Origin: Calditrichota bacterium
GTDB lineage: Bacteria > Zixibacteria > MSB-5A5 > GN15 > FEB-12
DNA: 7,024 bases
Direction: 5' to 3'
NCBI GenBank assembly: GCA_008501655.1
Contig: QQUK01000016.1
Span: 1 to 7,024, forward strand
Below the pieces are notes generated by a model. That model ran no database searches and was not told the DNA's origin. It saw only the letters and a list, made by a program, of their open reading frames with translations. Of the stretch, positions 5,646 through 7,024 are shown in pieces (position 1 is the stretch's first letter; each line of letters begins with the position of its first letter). The translations under genes and the position numbers were made by a program.

Positions 5646-6548
5646 TCAGGCACCAAATGTAACCATGAATGCACCGGCGACAGCCAGAACAATTCCGATA
5701 ACCGATTTTACTGTGATTTTTTCTTTGAGGATTAAAAAGGCAAAGATAAAGATAAATATATTACTTGTCTGATTTAATGCAGCAGCTGTCGAAGCCAGGG
5801 TATATTTCATCCCGCCCAGCCAGAGAATCATAGCAAAATATGCTCCTAATATTGAACCGAACAGAGTGCTCATTCGAAGGCCGTTTTTATAAATCGAACC
5901 GACAATTTTTTTGCGATTCGGGCGGAATAGTAAGACTATCAAAAGAATCAATAGACCACTGAACAGCCGCATTTCGGTAACCCATAACAAGGGCTGATTT
6001 TCCAATACCGGTTTGACTAAAACAACACCAAAACCGGTTAAAAGCATAGCGCAGACTCCGAACAAGACACCGATTATTTTATCCCGTTTTGTTGTCTCTT
6101 TACCGTTACCCTGGTAAGTCGCCGTTAAAACAGCTGAGATAATAAGCAGAACACCAAAAAACTGAAGAATCGAAAGAACTTCTCCAAGCATCAGAAAGGA
6201 AAAACCTATCACAAACGGGGAATAAAGGCAATCAACGATTGCTGTTAATCCGGCTCCAAGTCTATTTAAGCAAAGAAAAAAGAATGTATCAGCAATACCG
6301 ATCCCTAAAGCTCCACTGAGGAAAATATAAAGATAATCTTTGGATGGTATATCTTTGATAATAGATTCATTTATTATCCAAAGTGTCGGAACAAGCAGGA
6401 TAACAGCTATAAAGTTTTTAAACAGGTTCAGTCCGATAGGGTGAACAGTTTCACCGCTTTTTTTAAACATGATGACAGAAAATGCCCAGATGATGGCCGT
6501 ACTTACTGCCATTATCTCGCCAATATAAGGAATAGTTTCTACATTCAT
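5646..6548 (-). CDS. EamA/DMT-superfamily transporter
   Basis: An inner-membrane protein of 300 residues with ten predicted hydrophobic helices arranged as two EamA repeats (about 10-143 and 158-298), the usual size of a 10-TMS drug/metabolite transporter. Typical features are the W-A-F-S entry in helix 1 (21-24), the LGEVLS turn after helix 4 (121-126), the matching LKEKIT turn after helix 9 (274-279), and the charged loop between the repeats (149-157). Members move amino acids, nucleotide-sugars, metabolites or drugs by proton- or exchange-coupled transport; the substrate cannot be inferred. The ATG at 6548 is preceded by AGGA (6558-6555) at 6 bases. It lies 79 bases after the TPR gene and 37 bases before the DprA-like gene, so it may begin its own transcript. 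Confidence 0.92.
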   Translation of the reverse strand: MNVETIPYIGEIMAVSTAIIWAFSVIMFKKSGETVHPIGLNLFKNFIAVILLVPTLWIINESIIKDIPSKDYLYIFLSGALGIGIADTFFFLCLNRLGAGLTAIVDCLYSPFVIGFSFLMLGEVLSILQFFGVLLIISAVLTATYQGNGKETTKRDKIIGVLFGVCAMLLTGFGVVLVKPVLENQPLLWVTEMRLFSGLLILLIVLLFRPNRKKIVGSIYKNGLRMSTLFGSILGAYFAMILWLGGMKYTLASTAAALNQTSNIFIFIFAFLILKEKITVKSVIGIVLAVAGAFMVTFGA

Positions 6549-6577
6549 CTGTTGTCCTGTCTCAGTTTTTGAAGATA

Positions 6578-6608
6578 TAAATGTAGATATATTACCTTCA
6601 AAATCAAA
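6578..6608 (-). promoter_or_regulatory. Possible Bacteroidetes-type promoter before the EamA gene
   Basis: On the minus strand TTTG (6608-6605) is followed by 19 bases and TACATTTA (6585-6578), which matches the Bacteroidetes -7 box TAnnTTTG at all but its last base. The spacing fits that consensus, and the site lies in the only sizeable gap of the run, 30 bases before the EamA ATG. The stretch is very AT-rich, so a chance match is quite possible. Confidence 0.3.
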
Positions 6609-6627
6609 GGAATAAAATGAGTTATAT

Positions 6628-7024
6628 CTATCTATTTATTGTATGAAATTCGATTTCGGCAAGGTAATAGCCCATTTGATATGCTGTTTCAAGATATGAT
6701 TCCGAGGTCTCACCTTCGGTACAAAGTGAAAGGTAGTAATAAAGTGATGCCTGGGTAGGTAGATATTCAAGAGCCTTTTTAAACTCTGTTTCAGCCAGTT
6801 TAAACTGCCTTCCTTCCATATATCCAAAACCGCTTGCAGCATATAAAAACGGTTTATATTTATCAGATTCACTAAAAGATTGAAATAAAAGAGAATCGGA
6901 TTTTCGTTTAAAAAAATTGTAATAAAACGATGGTATATCAACAAGGTAGTAATTTGATGCCAATATCAAATCAGTGACATACCTCAGGTAATCCTCTTTA
7001 ACAAGAAACGTAAGTCTTCCGGAT
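6628..7024 (-). CDS. TPR-like protein, 5' end outside the window
   Basis: The frame is open from the TAG at 6630-6628 to the right edge, so only the C-terminal 132 or so codons are seen. An internal TTG (6969-6967) could act as a start, but the reading frame continues upstream of it without a stop (S-G-R-L-T-F-L-V-K-E-D-Y-L), so a longer gene cut by the window is more likely. A good tetratricopeptide-like helix pair is visible: F-G-Y-M-E-G-R-Q-F-K-L-A-E-T-E-F-K-K-A-L-E-Y-L-P, with the small, large-hydrophobic and proline positions of the TPR consensus, and a partial second unit follows (Y-Y-Y-L-S-L-C). TPR domains are protein-interaction scaffolds; no catalytic domain is in view. The segment is rich in Tyr and Phe. 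Function unknown. Confidence 0.7.
   Translation of the reverse strand, partial: SGRLTFLVKEDYLRYVTDLILASNYYLVDIPSFYYNFFKRKSDSLLFQSFSESDKYKPFLYAASGFGYMEGRQFKLAETEFKKALEYLPTQASLYYYLSLCTEGETSESYLETAYQMGYYLAEIEFHTINR

Noticed and set aside
6571..6599. Hairpin GAAG...CTTC with an inner ATATA/TATAT stem in the gap after the TPR gene, as a terminator.
   Set aside because: The stem is AT-rich with a three-base bulge, and no U-tract follows, so it is too weak to call.
6636..6944. Alternative minus-strand frame of 102 codons overlapping the TPR-like gene.
   Set aside because: The other frame has clear TPR periodicity and stays open to the window edge; this one shows neither.

Overview
This window looks like ordinary bacterial chromosome with moderate G+C (roughly 40-45% by eye in most genes). 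The organism is probably Gram-negative: one protein has a textbook Tat export signal, another a lipoprotein signal. No rRNA, tRNA or lineage marker is present, so the phylum cannot be fixed from the sequence. One candidate promoter resembles the -33/-7 type of Bacteroidetes and relatives, and the gene mix would suit an uncultured FCB-group bacterium, but both are weak hints. I see no mobile element, CRISPR array, prophage gene or RNA gene.

The left part (1-1555) is a regulatory region followed by one plus-strand gene. A TTGACA-N17-TACTAT promoter is followed by a short 5' leader with a bulged hairpin, then a Tat-exported DUF362-like protein with an unusual cysteine cluster and a short, degenerate EF-hand/dockerin-like tail. 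Four TAGATA/TATCTA hexamers lie around the promoter.

The rest (1559-7024) is a run of eight minus-strand genes. In transcription order they encode a TPR-like protein (5' end outside the window), a ten-helix DMT/EamA transporter, a degenerate DprA/Smf-like Rossmann protein, a YigZ/IMPACT protein, a PfkB sugar kinase, a membrane PAP2 phosphatase, an AT-rich orphan lipoprotein and an AF1521-type macro-domain protein. From the DprA-like gene onward, neighbours are 2-3 bases apart or overlap by 4, 20 and about 26 bases, so these six genes very likely share a transcript. Gaps of 79 and 37 bases flank the EamA gene, and the 79-base gap holds a possible promoter. The last gene of the run and the DUF362 gene are convergent and only 3 bases apart.

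No defined pathway joins the operon. Several products belong to folds that bind nucleotides or sugar phosphates (SLOG/DprA, PfkB, macro), so a metabolite-repair or sensing role is conceivable but unproven. The observations most worth a second look are the loss of conserved DprA ligand-site residues, the CxCC DUF362 protein with its leader hairpin and hexamer-rich promoter, and the AT-rich lipoprotein embedded in the operon. I do not see a clearly new multi-gene system.
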